A DNA stretch of 64,000 bases from Methylosinus sp. LW4 (lineage in GTDB: Bacteria; Pseudomonadota; Alphaproteobacteria; Rhizobiales; Beijerinckiaceae), in the NCBI RefSeq assembly GCF_000379125.1, contig NZ_KB900626.1, positions 374,014-438,013 on the forward strand, in the 5' to 3' direction. Shown here piece after piece: positions 43,694 to 52,670 of this stretch; the stretch's first letter is position 1; the number at the start of each line of letters is the position of its first letter. The notes under the pieces are model-generated. The model made no database searches. It saw only the letters and a program-made list of their open reading frames with translations, and was not told where the DNA came from. The position numbers and the translations under genes were made by a program.

Positions 43694-45859
43694 CTATTCC
43701 GCCGCCACAGGCATTTCGGCGACGATCATATCGGCGCGCGGCCGCGCGACGATCGCATCGACGTCGAGAATGAGCGCGACGCGGCCGTCGCCGAGGATCG
43801 TCGCCGCCGCAATGCCATGCACATGGCCGTAATTGGTCTCGAGGCTCTTGATGACGACCTGGCGCTGACCCTGGATGGCGTCGACGAGCAGCGCGCATTT
43901 GGCGCCGCTCTCCGACTCGACGAGAAGCGCGACCTGCGACGTCGGCTCGATCGGCTCGTCGCGATAGAGCAGCACGGCGCCGACATCGATCAGCGGCGTG
44001 AAAGTGTTGCGCGTGGCGATGACACGCGAGCCAGTGCCGAGCTCGTGCACGCTCTCCTTCTTGGGCTGCAGCGTTTCGATGATCGCCGTCAACGGAATGA
44101 CCAGAGTCTGTCCGCCGACTGTGACGACCATGCCGTCGAGCACGGCGAGGGTGAGCGGCAGGCTCATCGAGAATGTGGAGCCGCGGCCGGGAACGGAGGA
44201 GATGGAGATGCGGCCGCCGAGCGCTTGAATCGCGCGCTTGACCACATCCATGCCGACGCCGCGCCCGGAGATGTTGGAGACGGAGGAGGCGGTGGAGAAG
44301 CCGGGCAGGAAGATGAGATTGTCGATCTCATCGTCGGTGAGATTGGCCTCCGCCGGTATGAGTCCCTTGGACACCGCGATCTGACGCACGCGCGCGCGAT
44401 TGATGCCGGCGCCGTCGTCGGCGACCTCTATGACGATGCGGCCCGAGCGATGCGTCGCCGAGAGTCGCAGCGATCCTTCCTCGGGCTTGCCGGCGGCGAT
44501 CCGGTCTTCCGCTTTCTCAATGCCGTGATCGACGGCGTTGCGGATCATATGGGTGAGCGGATCGGTGAGGCGCTCGATGACAGTCTTGTCGACCTCTGTC
44601 GTCTCGCCGTCCATGACGAGGCGCACGGCCTTTCCGGTCATCGACGCGACCTCGCGCACCGTGCGCGACATGCGCTGGAACACCGGCTTCACCGGCTGCG
44701 CGCGAATGGCCATCACGCTGTCCTGAATGTCGCGCGTCAGCTGCTCGAGCTCGTCGAGGCCGATCACGACCGAGGAGGCGCGCGAGAGGCCGGCCTCGGA
44801 GACGCGCTGCGACAGCATCGCCTGATTAATGACCAGCTCGCCGACGAGATTGATGAGGCGATCGACGCGATCGAGATCGACGCGGATCGTCGCCTGCACC
44901 GAGCCGGAGCCGTCGCCCTTGGCCGCTTCCGCCTTCGCTGCGGCGGGATGATCGTCGCTCGGCGCGGCGAAGGGCGCCGGCGCAGGATCGATGGCGACGC
45001 TCGCCTGCTTGGGCTCCGCGACGGCGACGGGCTCCTCGGGCGCCTCATGCGGCTCGAGCGATTCCTGCAGAGCCTCGAGCAGCTTGCCGACATCCGCCGT
45101 CTCGACCGAAAGCTCGCAATCCCATTCAACGAATTCGAACACCTCGCGCACCTGCGCTTCGGAAGCGCTCGTCGTCAGACGAATCGTCCAGCTGAGATAG
45201 GCGCCTTCCGGGTCGAGCTCCGTCAGCAGCGGAATCTCCGATATGTCGCATTCGACGCTCATCTCGCCGAGGCTGCCGAGCTCGCGCAGCAGGCGCAGCG
45301 ACTCGTTGGCCTTGGCGTAGAGGCCGGCGCTCGGCTTGAACCGAACGATGAAATCCTGCGTCGCCGGCGCTTCCGGCTCGCCGAGGTCGAAGATGGAATC
45401 GAGCGAGATGCAGACAGGCTGGAAATCGAGCGCCTCGACGCTGACCTTGCCATCATCGTCGCCATGTCGCGGAGCGCCGCCGAGCAGAGCGCTGAGCTCG
45501 TCCGCGATGACCTTCACCGCGCCGGCGTCGGCGCTGCCGCCTTCGCGCGCGGCGCGAACGAGATCGGCGAGCACGTCGGATGCGCGCAGCAGAGTCTTGG
45601 TGACGGCCGGCGTCGCGGCGAGCTTGGCGGACCTTATGAGATCGAGCGTGGTCTCGAAGACATGAACGAATTCCACGAGCTCGTCGAAGCCGAAGGCGCC
45701 CGCGCCGCCCTTGATCGAGTGAACGGCGCGAAACACGGCGTTGACGGTCTCGAGGTCGTCGTCTCCATCCTCCATTCGGAGCAGCCCGCTCTCCAGCTCG
45801 ACGAGCTGCTCCTCACATTCTTGGAAGAATGTCTGCTTGATGGCGGCCATCGGATCCAC
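43694..45859 (-). CDS. cheA: Chemotaxis histidine kinase CheA
   Basis: A 721-residue kinase. A GTG start at 45859 is chosen for its AGGGAGATC ribosome site; an ATG 9 bases later is in frame. P1 carries phosphorylated His47 in RAVHSIKGGAGAFGF; a P2-like region and a Pro/Ala linker near residue 290 follow; P3 dimerisation at about 310-375 (INLVGELVINQAMLSQR); P4 with HMIRNAVDHGIE, EVADDGAGI and SGRGVGMDVVKRAI; P5 (CheW-like) to the end. A short intergenic space separates it from cheY1 upstream. It is the central kinase feeding both CheY proteins and CheB. Confidence 0.97.
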   Translation of the reverse strand: MDPMAAIKQTFFQECEEQLVELESGLLRMEDGDDDLETVNAVFRAVHSIKGGAGAFGFDELVEFVHVFETTLDLIRSAKLAATPAVTKTLLRASDVLADLVRAAREGGSADAGAVKVIADELSALLGGAPRHGDDDGKVSVEALDFQPVCISLDSIFDLGEPEAPATQDFIVRFKPSAGLYAKANESLRLLRELGSLGEMSVECDISEIPLLTELDPEGAYLSWTIRLTTSASEAQVREVFEFVEWDCELSVETADVGKLLEALQESLEPHEAPEEPVAVAEPKQASVAIDPAPAPFAAPSDDHPAAAKAEAAKGDGSGSVQATIRVDLDRVDRLINLVGELVINQAMLSQRVSEAGLSRASSVVIGLDELEQLTRDIQDSVMAIRAQPVKPVFQRMSRTVREVASMTGKAVRLVMDGETTEVDKTVIERLTDPLTHMIRNAVDHGIEKAEDRIAAGKPEEGSLRLSATHRSGRIVIEVADDGAGINRARVRQIAVSKGLIPAEANLTDDEIDNLIFLPGFSTASSVSNISGRGVGMDVVKRAIQALGGRISISSVPGRGSTFSMSLPLTLAVLDGMVVTVGGQTLVIPLTAIIETLQPKKESVHELGTGSRVIATRNTFTPLIDVGAVLLYRDEPIEPTSQVALLVESESGAKCALLVDAIQGQRQVVIKSLETNYGHVHGIAAATILGDGRVALILDVDAIVARPRADMIVAEMPVAAE

Positions 45860-45886
45860 GGGCGATCTCCCTTGCAACGCTACGCT

Positions 45887-46252
45887 CTACACAGCCACGC
45901 GGCGAATCGCGTCCACGAGCTTCACAGGATTGAACGGCTTGACGATCCAGCCGGTCGCGCCGGCCCGGCGCGCGCGGTCCTTCTTCTCGCCGTCGCTCTC
46001 GGTCGTCAGCACCAGAATCGGAACGCCGCGATGCTTCTCGTGCCGGCGCACGCCTTCGATGAAGCCGAACCCGTCCATCCGCGGCATGTTGATGTCGGTG
46101 ACGATGACATCGGGCGTCTCCTTCTCGAGCACCTCCAGCCCATGCACTCCGTCTTCGGCCTGCACGACGCTGAAGCCCGCTTCGGACAGGGCGAGCATCA
46201 GCATCTCGCGCATGGTTCGAGAATCGTCGACGGTCAGAATAGTCTTGCTCAT
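45887..46252 (-). CDS. cheY: CheY-like chemotaxis response regulator (first copy)
   Basis: A 121-residue receiver: TVDDSRTMRE, phosphoacceptor Asp53 in DVIVTDINMPRMDG, ILVLTTESDGEKK with Thr switch, and WIVKPFNP with the lysine. Its placement before cheA matches rhizobial CheY1, usually a phosphate sink. It overlaps the STAS gene by four bases (ATGA), so the two are translated together. Confidence 0.95.
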   Translation of the reverse strand: MSKTILTVDDSRTMREMLMLALSEAGFSVVQAEDGVHGLEVLEKETPDVIVTDINMPRMDGFGFIEGVRRHEKHRGVPILVLTTESDGEKKDRARRAGATGWIVKPFNPVKLVDAIRRVAV

Positions 46253-46527
46253 TTCGTGCTTTCCTGTTCGGAAATATCGGTGAAGGGAATGCCGAGCGTC
46301 TCCAGGGCGTCGAGGAGAGGCTCGGACGGATGGACGACATTCAGGGGCAATCCATCCGCCGTCCATGTCGCATGCGCGGACAGCAGGACTTGGATGCATT
46401 GCGCGCCGACCTTGGCGACGCTCGAGGCGTCGATCATCAGCGGATTGCCGCGCGCGTGCAGAAGCTCCGTGGCGAGCGGAGAGGTCGCGCGAATGTCGAG
46501 GATCTCGGGTAGGCTGACAGTGACCAT
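46249..46527 (-). CDS. STAS-domain protein in the che operon (CheS-like position)
   Basis: A 92-residue single STAS domain: VSLPEILDIRATSPLATELL, the central DASSVAKVGAQCIQVLL loop with Ser and Ala in the anti-sigma-factor-antagonist pattern, and LPLNVVHPSEPLLDALETLGI. The S. meliloti operon has a small gene (orf2, cheS) at the same place, whose product helps CheA bind CheY1 and speeds CheY1 dephosphorylation. Whether this protein works likewise is an inference from synteny. It overlaps the cheY1 start. Confidence 0.85.
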   Translation of the reverse strand: MVTVSLPEILDIRATSPLATELLHARGNPLMIDASSVAKVGAQCIQVLLSAHATWTADGLPLNVVHPSEPLLDALETLGIPFTDISEQESTK

Positions 46528-46570
46528 CGGCTCGTCTCTATGTCGTTGCGAGGGAGGGCGAGGCTATGGC

Positions 46571-47041
46571 TCAAGCCGCGTCGAGAACCGGCTCCGGCAG
46601 AAGATTCTGAATGGTCAGCACGCTGATCATCTCGTCGCCCGCGGCGACGACGCCCTTCACGAATGTCCGTGCGATCTCGGAGGCGACCTCGGGAGTCGGC
46701 TGAATCGCGTCCTGCGTCAGCGTCAGAATATTCGACACGGCGTCGACCAGAAGGCCGACGACCTGTCCGGCCGATTGCACGACGATGACCGCATGACGCG
46801 CCGTCGGCTCGCTCTGCATCAGGCCGAGACGCGTGGCGAGATCGATGACCGGCAGCACGGCGCCGCGCAGATTGATGACGCCGCGCACGAAGCTCGGCGC
46901 ATGCGGCAAGGGCGTCGCCGGCGTCCAGCCGCGAATCTCGCGCACCGCCATTATGTCGATGCAGAAAGTCTGGGCGCCGATGTGAAAGGCGATGAACTCC
47001 TTCGCCTCATTCGTCGCCACGCGGGAAAACGTCTCGGCCAT
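46571..47041 (-). CDS. cheW: Chemotaxis coupling protein CheW
   Basis: A 156-residue CheW with the double SH3-like barrel pattern: FIAFHIGAQTFCIDIMAVREIRGW, HAPSFVRGVINLRGAVLPVIDLATRLGL and VGLLVDAVSNILTL. It joins receptors to CheA at the array. Here it precedes cheA and lies between the receptor gene (2-base gap) and the STAS gene, in contrast to S. meliloti where it follows cheA. Confidence 0.95.
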   Translation of the reverse strand: MAETFSRVATNEAKEFIAFHIGAQTFCIDIMAVREIRGWTPATPLPHAPSFVRGVINLRGAVLPVIDLATRLGLMQSEPTARHAVIVVQSAGQVVGLLVDAVSNILTLTQDAIQPTPEVASEIARTFVKGVVAAGDEMISVLTIQNLLPEPVLDAA

Positions 47042-47043
47042 GA

Positions 47044-48522
47044 TCAGAACTCCTCCCAGCCTTCCTCGACCTGCGCAGGCTGCTCTTTCGGAAGCGCGCC
47101 GCCACGCGTCGTGACGCGCCGCGGCTGCGCCGGCGCTTTGTTCGTCGAAAGCGGCTTTTGCCGCTTGGGCGCAAAAGCCGCGGGGTCGCCACGCTCGCCG
47201 AGATCGAAGGCGGCGACGGAAGTGGCCAGCCGCTCTATGTCGCTCTTCAAGCCATGGCTCGCGGCGGTCGTCTCCTCGACCATTGCGGCGTTCTGCTGCG
47301 TGAACTGATCCATTTGGGCGACGGCCGTGTTGACCTCGGCGAGCCCTGTCGCTTGCTCGCGCGCGCCATTGGCGATCTCGACCACCACCTTATTGGCCTC
47401 GACCACCTGATCGACGATGCGATCGAGCGACTTGCCGGTCTGCGCCACCAGAGCCACGCCATCTTCGACCTGCGAGGAGGATGTCGAGATGAGGCTCTTT
47501 ATTTCGCGCGCGGCATCCGCCGATCGTTGCGCGAGCGCACGCACCTCGGAGGCGACGACGGCGAAGCCGCGTCCCGCCTCGCCCGCGCGCGCCGCCTCGA
47601 CGCCCGCGTTGAGCGCGAGAAGATTGGTCTGAAAGGCGATCTCGTCGATGACGCCGATGATCTGCCCGATTTGGCGCGAGGAGGTCTCGATGCGCCCCAT
47701 GGCCTCGATCGCATTGCGCACGATCTCGCTGCTGCGCGTGGCGTCGGCCTGCGCCTCCGAGACGACGCCGGCCGCGCGCTGCGCGCCATCCGATGTCTTA
47801 TGCACCGTCGCGGTGATCTGCTCGAGCGCCGCGGATGTCTGCTCGAGGCTCGCCGCTTGCTGCTCCGTGCGCTGCGCCAGCGCATCGGCCGCTCCGGCGA
47901 TCTCGCCGGTCCGCGAGGTGAGGCCATCTATATGGCCGAGCATATCCGCGAAGGCGCCGCGCAGCTTGTCGAGCGCGACATTGTAGCAATGACGGATCTT
48001 CTCGTAATCGGACGAGAAAGGATCGTTCAGCCGGTGCTTGAGATTGCCGACCGCGAGACGCTCCAGCCCTTCCGTGAAGGATTTCATGAAGAATTCATGC
48101 GCCGCGACATAGCCGTGCGACTCGGCGTCCTGCGCTGCGCGGCGCTCGGCCGCTGCGCGCTGCTCCGCGCTCGCCGCGTCGGCGCGGCGACGAACGTCGC
48201 TCTGCAATGTGGCGCGAAGATTTTCCAGCGCGTCGAAGACGGCGCTCAGCTCGCCGCTCTTGCCGCTGCTTGCGACCGGAGTCTCGAGATCGCCATTGCG
48301 AATGCGATCGAGCGTGGCGACGAGGGCCGTCGCCGGACGGGATATGCGGCTCGAGATCACGCGATAAGCGGCGATCGCGCCGATGAGCGACACGCTCGCT
48401 CCAGCGGCTCCCCATAATGGATCGAAGGAGGCTCCGCCCTGCAGCAGGCGCGGACCGAGCGAAACTATGGGTCCGATCGCGATCCCGATGACGGGCGCAA
48501 CAAGTGTCGCGTATATCTTCAC
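47044..48522 (-). CDS. Methyl-accepting chemotaxis protein leading the che operon
   Basis: A 492-residue receptor. GTG at 48522 gives MKIYATLVAPVIGIAIG, one of two N-terminal membrane helices (about 5-20 and 33-55), followed by HAMP (ISRPATALVATLDRIRNGD), helical stalk and a signalling domain with LLALNAGVEAARAGEAGRGFAVVASEVRALA. The C-terminus VEEGWEEF carries a WxxF motif near the NWETF-type tether of CheR/CheB. The near absence of a periplasmic loop suggests membrane or cytoplasmic sensing. First gene of the chemotaxis operon, in the position of S. meliloti icpA. Confidence 0.93.
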   Translation of the reverse strand: MKIYATLVAPVIGIAIGPIVSLGPRLLQGGASFDPLWGAAGASVSLIGAIAAYRVISSRISRPATALVATLDRIRNGDLETPVASSGKSGELSAVFDALENLRATLQSDVRRRADAASAEQRAAAERRAAQDAESHGYVAAHEFFMKSFTEGLERLAVGNLKHRLNDPFSSDYEKIRHCYNVALDKLRGAFADMLGHIDGLTSRTGEIAGAADALAQRTEQQAASLEQTSAALEQITATVHKTSDGAQRAAGVVSEAQADATRSSEIVRNAIEAMGRIETSSRQIGQIIGVIDEIAFQTNLLALNAGVEAARAGEAGRGFAVVASEVRALAQRSADAAREIKSLISTSSSQVEDGVALVAQTGKSLDRIVDQVVEANKVVVEIANGAREQATGLAEVNTAVAQMDQFTQQNAAMVEETTAASHGLKSDIERLATSVAAFDLGERGDPAAFAPKRQKPLSTNKAPAQPRRVTTRGGALPKEQPAQVEEGWEEF

Positions 48523-48791
48523 CGCTCTGCCCCCGCTGCTGATGTAACGACGATCGGCTTCCGCCGTGACGGACGACCTCGTGATCGCTAGGCAGGCGAA
48601 AGGACGCGAGGTCCCGTCACGCGCGCATGGCTCTCGCGCGGAGAGCGGAGTCGCGTTGGTTCGACTGATCGTGCGGAAGGAGGCGCCCCCGACGGGGACA
48701 TGCCGGATCGCCGGCATATCGAGGCAGCTTCATGCTTTTGACCGATGCTCGAACGGTCAACCCGATATGCTCAAAGCCTAGCGATGGGCAG

Positions 48792-48806
48792 TTAAATCTT
48801 CATTAG
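48792..48806. promoter_or_regulatory. CtrA-like box upstream of the che operon
   Basis: TTAA-ATCTTCA-TTAG, one mismatch to TTAA-N7-TTAA, 270 bases before the operon start. Weak on its own, but one of several near motility genes. Confidence 0.35.
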
Positions 48807-48819
48807 CGGGCAATAGAGG

Positions 48820-48840
48820 GCGTCCGCCGCAGGCGGGCGC
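48820..48840. terminator. Hairpin after the small protein gene
   Basis: A 9-bp stem with one G-U pair (GCGTCCGCC, GCA loop, GGCGGGCGC) lies 64 bases past the stop of the leftward gene at 48904. No T-run; possible terminator. Confidence 0.35.
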
Positions 48841-48903
48841 CATGATTCGAGACAATGGACACGCCGCTGCGCCGAAAATTCGGCGCATCGCTCCACCGAT
48901 GGA

Positions 48904-49164
48904 TCAGGCCACGCGATGCGCGGGAATATAAGGCGTGACGCGCGGCGAAGCGCTCGCAATGTCGCTCTTGTGACGAGCGTCCAGCGCGGCGACCGAGGGC
49001 TTGTGCATCGCCGGCTCGCTCGCTTGACCATTGGAGCTGTCATAAATGCTCGACAGCTCGCCGATGAACCGTTCCATGGCTTTCAACGCCTGATACTCGG
49101 GAATCTGTGTGAGCTGTTCGATCATCTGCTCGCGAAGCTGCTTCAATTCATTGATCGGGTGCAT
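48904..49164 (-). CDS. Small protein between the chemotaxis and flagellar blocks
   Basis: An 86-residue soluble protein, not recognised. The N-terminal half is a helix (PINELKQLREQMIEQLTQIPEYQALKAMERFIGELSSIY), the rest is a polar, probably disordered tail ending PYIPAHRVA. A one-mismatch CtrA-type box lies about 30 bases before the start. Location between che operon and PilZ/flagellar genes suggests a motility or cell-cycle role. Confidence 0.6.
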   Translation of the reverse strand: MHPINELKQLREQMIEQLTQIPEYQALKAMERFIGELSSIYDSSNGQASEPAMHKPSVAALDARHKSDIASASPRVTPYIPAHRVA

Positions 49165-49192
49165 TGTGGAGTCTCCCAGGAACGGCGGGTCG

Positions 49193-49207
49193 TTAAGAAA
49201 TTAGTAA
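49193..49207. promoter_or_regulatory. CtrA-like box upstream of the small motility-region gene
   Basis: TTAA-GAAATTA-GTAA (reverse strand TTAC-N7-TTAA), one mismatch, in the promoter position for the leftward gene starting at 49164. Confidence 0.4.
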
Positions 49208-49245
49208 TCAAATCTGGTGCGAGCCTTACGCCGTCCCTGCGCTAC

Positions 49246-49740
49246 TCATTGAAGTGAATAGTACGGGCCGCTCATTCGCAGCAGCAATTTCTCATTGTGC
49301 GGCCAGCGGCCCTTCATCCGGCAGCCGGCGTCGACGCCATTTTGCCATATCACATTGGCCGAGAGCAGCGCGCCCAACTGATCGTCATAGAGAATGATGG
49401 AGCGGGGCAGCGGCACGCGCTGGGCGAGGCGCAGCCGAATGCCGCCGCCCGTTCGGTTTCGATAGAGAAATTCCGTCAAAAAGCGTTCATCGCCGTCGAG
49501 AATCTTGCCGGATTGCAAATGCACCGGACGCCGCGCCTCCCGGCGACGCTCGATGAAGGACGGCGGCTCTTCCACGACGACCGAATAAGTGACAACGCCC
49601 TCGCGCGGGAGCACGCGCGACGTGACCGAGCGAAGCCATGCGCCCGCGCCCATGTCCCGCGCTTTCATGCCATTCAAAAGCGGCTTGATCGCATCTCGTC
49701 TCGTCAACTCCAACGCCCCTCTGTCAGTCGCGCCGAACAT
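49246..49740 (-). CDS. PilZ-domain protein (c-di-GMP receptor candidate)
   Basis: A 164-residue protein whose C-terminal half fits PilZ: the arginine box IERRREARRPVHLQSG near residue 75 (RxxxR), then RNRTGGGIRLRLAQRVP replacing the usual D/NxSxxG with N-x-T-x-x-G, and SIILYDDQLGALLSANVIWQNG for the barrel. PilZ proteins bind cyclic di-GMP and often slow flagellar rotation, fitting the place between che and flagellar genes. The start at 49740 was chosen over 49770 for lack of any site at the latter; both are weak. Binding is likely but the second motif is atypical. Confidence 0.72.
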   Translation of the reverse strand: MFGATDRGALELTRRDAIKPLLNGMKARDMGAGAWLRSVTSRVLPREGVVTYSVVVEEPPSFIERRREARRPVHLQSGKILDGDERFLTEFLYRNRTGGGIRLRLAQRVPLPRSIILYDDQLGALLSANVIWQNGVDAGCRMKGRWPHNEKLLLRMSGPYYSLQ

Positions 49741-49902
49741 CTCGAGACGTCGAGATCTCCGTCGGCGCATGAAAGATAGGAGCGCGATATTATTTCAAGG
49801 TTAACCGTTTTCACCGAAAGCTTCACTCGCGCGCAGCCGACAGCCTCACGCAAGCCTCGAGACTTCTAATCCCGGCGTCTCACGGATATGAAGGAATGAC
49901 AG

Positions 49903-51141
49903 ATGACGGCGAGCGCGCTTTTCAACACGTCGGTTATGGGCATGTCGGCGCAGACCACGGCGCTCAGCGCGGTCGCGGAGAACATCTCGAACTCGAATAC
50001 AGTCGGCTATAAAGAGGCGACCACTCAATTCCAGACGATGCTGACGAGCTTTCAAGGCGGCAATGACGCCGACGGCGGCGTCAGCGCCAGCAATGTCATC
50101 GAAGTCACCAAATCCGGCACCACGCTCAGCACGACGTCGGCGACCGATCTCGCCATTCAGGGCGATGGGTTTTTTGTCGTCAGCGACAGCACCGGAAACA
50201 GCTACCTGACGCGCGCGGGCTCTTTCCTTCCCGACTCGCAAGGTCGGCTCGTCAATACCGCCGGCTATTATCTCATGGGCTACAGCTCATCGGCCGCCTC
50301 GGCGCCGACGGATCCCTCTGGACTCACCGCCGTCACCATTCCCTATGGCAAGGAGATCGGCACGGCTTCGACGACGGGCTCGTTGACCGCCAATCTTCCC
50401 TCCACCGCCTCGACGATCGCCGCCGCCGATCTGCCTTCCGCGAACGCATCGACGTCGACCTACACGGATAAGACCTCCGTCACCGCCTATGACAATCTCG
50501 GCAATGCGGTGGCGCTGGACGTCTACTTCTCGAAGACGTCCTCCAATACTTGGGAAATGTCGGTCTACAACGCCGCAGACGCGACGAGCGGCGGATTCCC
50601 CTATTCGTCCGGGCCGATCACCACTCAGTCGCTCACCTTCTCCTCCACCGATGGAAGCATCACCAGCGGCTCGAGCGCTTCGATCGACGTGCCGAATGGC
50701 TCCACGCTCGCGCTCGATCTCAGCGGGCTGACCCAGCTCGGATCTTCCTTCTCGGTCTCCAATCCGACGATCAACGGCAACGCCGCCTCGCAAGTCAGCA
50801 GCGTCAGCATCGCCAAGGATGGCACGCTCAGCTATGTGCTCGGCAACGGCAAGTCGGTGTCCGCCTATAAGATTCCGCTCGGCACCGTCGCGAGCCCGAG
50901 CAATCTGCAGGCGCTCTCCGGCAACACATTCGCCGTCACCAAGGAATCCGGCGCGGCCTATCTCGGCGACGCCAATTCGGGAAGCATGGGCTCGATCGCA
51001 TCCGATCAGCTCGAGGGCTCCACTGTCGATCTCGCGACCCAATTGTCGAACATGATCGTCGCGCAGCGCTCCTTCACTGCGAACAGCCAGGTTTTCCAGG
51101 TCGCTTCGGAAGTGATGCAAGTGCTGAACAATCTGAAATAA
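49903..51141 (+). CDS. flgE: Flagellar hook protein FlgE
   Basis: A 412-residue hook subunit. The N-terminal motif LSAVAENISNSNTVGYKEA is the axial-protein signature, followed by FQTMLTSFQGG, a surface domain rich in Ser/Thr/Gly and the C-terminal SNMIVAQRSFTANSQVFQVASEVMQVLNNL. No signal peptide because it is exported by the flagellar secretion system. Leads the run flgE-flgK-flgL. Length is typical of rhizobial hook proteins. Confidence 0.96.
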   Translation: MTASALFNTSVMGMSAQTTALSAVAENISNSNTVGYKEATTQFQTMLTSFQGGNDADGGVSASNVIEVTKSGTTLSTTSATDLAIQGDGFFVVSDSTGNSYLTRAGSFLPDSQGRLVNTAGYYLMGYSSSAASAPTDPSGLTAVTIPYGKEIGTASTTGSLTANLPSTASTIAAADLPSANASTSTYTDKTSVTAYDNLGNAVALDVYFSKTSSNTWEMSVYNAADATSGGFPYSSGPITTQSLTFSSTDGSITSGSSASIDVPNGSTLALDLSGLTQLGSSFSVSNPTINGNAASQVSSVSIAKDGTLSYVLGNGKSVSAYKIPLGTVASPSNLQALSGNTFAVTKESGAAYLGDANSGSMGSIASDQLEGSTVDLATQLSNMIVAQRSFTANSQVFQVASEVMQVLNNLK

Positions 51142-51167
51142 GCGATATAAAAAGATAGGCGGTCGCC

Positions 51168-52655
51168 ATGTCACTCACGAATGCCGGAGCGATCGCCAAT
51201 CAATCGCTCGGAACGATCGCCGCGCAAATAAATGTCGTGTCACGCAACATAGCCGGAGTGAATGTCTCCGGCTATGCGACCAAGACCGCTCTGGTTTCCA
51301 CGACCTCCAATGGCGGCGTGCAGATCGATGGCGTCGCGCGCGCCACCAACGCCGCTCTCGTTCAAAACTCTCTGCAGGCGACGGCGACGCAGGCCTCGGC
51401 CGCGGCGTTGTCTTCCGGCTTCGATCAGATCGATCAAGCGCTCGGGCTCTCCTCCGGCACGGCGTCCGACACAACCACGAATCGGTCTCCGGCGTCTCTG
51501 CTCTCGGCGCTGAAGAGCGCATTGCAGAGCTATAGCGCCTCGCCCTCGAGCACGACCGTCGCGCAAAACGTGCTCTCGAGCGCCAAGGCGGTGGCGCAGG
51601 CGCTCAACACTGCGGATTCGACCGTGCAGCAATTGCGCACGCAGGCCGACGGCGAGATCGCGTCCTCAGTGGCCAATATCAACTCGATCCTGTCGCAGTT
51701 TCAGCAGGTCAACGCCGACGTCGTCGCAGGCACGCAAGCCGGGCGAGACGTCTCTTCCGCGCTCGACCAGCGCGAATCTCTTCTCAAGTCGCTGTCGTCC
51801 GAAATCGGCGTCACCACGGTCACGCGCGCCAATAATGATATGGTGATCTACGCTGACGGCGGCGCGACGCTCTTCGAGACGACGGCGCGATCGGTGACGT
51901 TTCAGCCGACCGGCGCCTACACGGCCTCGACGACTGGCAATGCTGTCTATGTCGATGGCGTGCCTGTGACGGGCGCATCCGCGTCGATGGCGATTCAATC
52001 CGGCAAGCTGCAAGGCCTCACGCAGCTTCGCGACGTCGTCGCGCCGCAATATCAAAGCCAGGTCGACGAAACTGCGCGCGGGCTGATCGCCGCTTTCGCA
52101 GAGAGCGATCAATCTGGATTCGGAACCACGGCGCCGGGGCTGTTCACCTACTCTGGCGCGACGTCCGTGCCGAGCGCGAGCGTCGTGCCGGGCCTCGCGG
52201 GCCAGATCATCGTCAATCCGAATGCCGATCCGAGCCAGGGCGGCAATCTCGACAGGCTGCGCGACGGCGGCATTTCCGATCCGACCAACGCCGCCTATCT
52301 CTACAACACCACCGGCGCCGCGGGCTACACGGATCGCATAAATCAGCTCGTCGCATCCTTCTCGACAACGCAGAGCTTCGATCCTTCCTCTGGTCTCGGC
52401 TCCAGCCTGTCTCTCCAGGATTATGCGACCTCCTCCCTCGGATGGTTCGAGGCGCAGCGCCAGCAGGCGAAGGACACCGAATCCTATCAGTCGACGCTGC
52501 TGTCGCAGACGACCGACGCGCTCTCCAATGCGACCGGCGTCAATCTCGACGAGCAAATGTCGAAAATGCTCGATCTGGAAAATTCCTATCAAGCGTCGGC
52601 GAAGCTCATCTCGGCGATAGACGCCATGTATACCGCGCTCTTTCAGGCGGTCTGA
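51168..52655 (+). CDS. flgK: Hook-filament junction protein FlgK
   Basis: A 495-residue hook-associated protein 1 (HAP1). The N-terminus NQSLGTIAAQINVVSRNIAGVNVSGYATKTA is the axial motif, and the C-terminus (LSNATGVNLDEQMSKMLDLENSYQASAKLISAIDAMYTALFQAV) is the terminal coiled-coil helix that docks in the junction. It follows flgE by 26 bases and precedes flgL by 15. Confidence 0.95.
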   Translation: MSLTNAGAIANQSLGTIAAQINVVSRNIAGVNVSGYATKTALVSTTSNGGVQIDGVARATNAALVQNSLQATATQASAAALSSGFDQIDQALGLSSGTASDTTTNRSPASLLSALKSALQSYSASPSSTTVAQNVLSSAKAVAQALNTADSTVQQLRTQADGEIASSVANINSILSQFQQVNADVVAGTQAGRDVSSALDQRESLLKSLSSEIGVTTVTRANNDMVIYADGGATLFETTARSVTFQPTGAYTASTTGNAVYVDGVPVTGASASMAIQSGKLQGLTQLRDVVAPQYQSQVDETARGLIAAFAESDQSGFGTTAPGLFTYSGATSVPSASVVPGLAGQIIVNPNADPSQGGNLDRLRDGGISDPTNAAYLYNTTGAAGYTDRINQLVASFSTTQSFDPSSGLGSSLSLQDYATSSLGWFEAQRQQAKDTESYQSTLLSQTTDALSNATGVNLDEQMSKMLDLENSYQASAKLISAIDAMYTALFQAV

Positions 52656-52670
52656 CGAACGGACGGACAA

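Larger units (their letters stand above)
48523..48903. other. Intergenic region upstream of the che operon
   Basis: About 380 bases between the leftward receptor gene and the small protein at 48904. I see no gene in it. It holds a one-mismatch CtrA-type box and a hairpin, both listed, and must contain the che operon promoter. Confidence 0.6.

Noticed and set aside
43631..47308. The longest open frame of the window (about 1,225 codons, plus strand) opposite the che genes
   Set aside because: It is antisense to cheA, cheY, STAS and cheW, whose proteins have full motifs; its translation is Arg/Asp-rich without domains, as expected for a shadow in GC-rich DNA.
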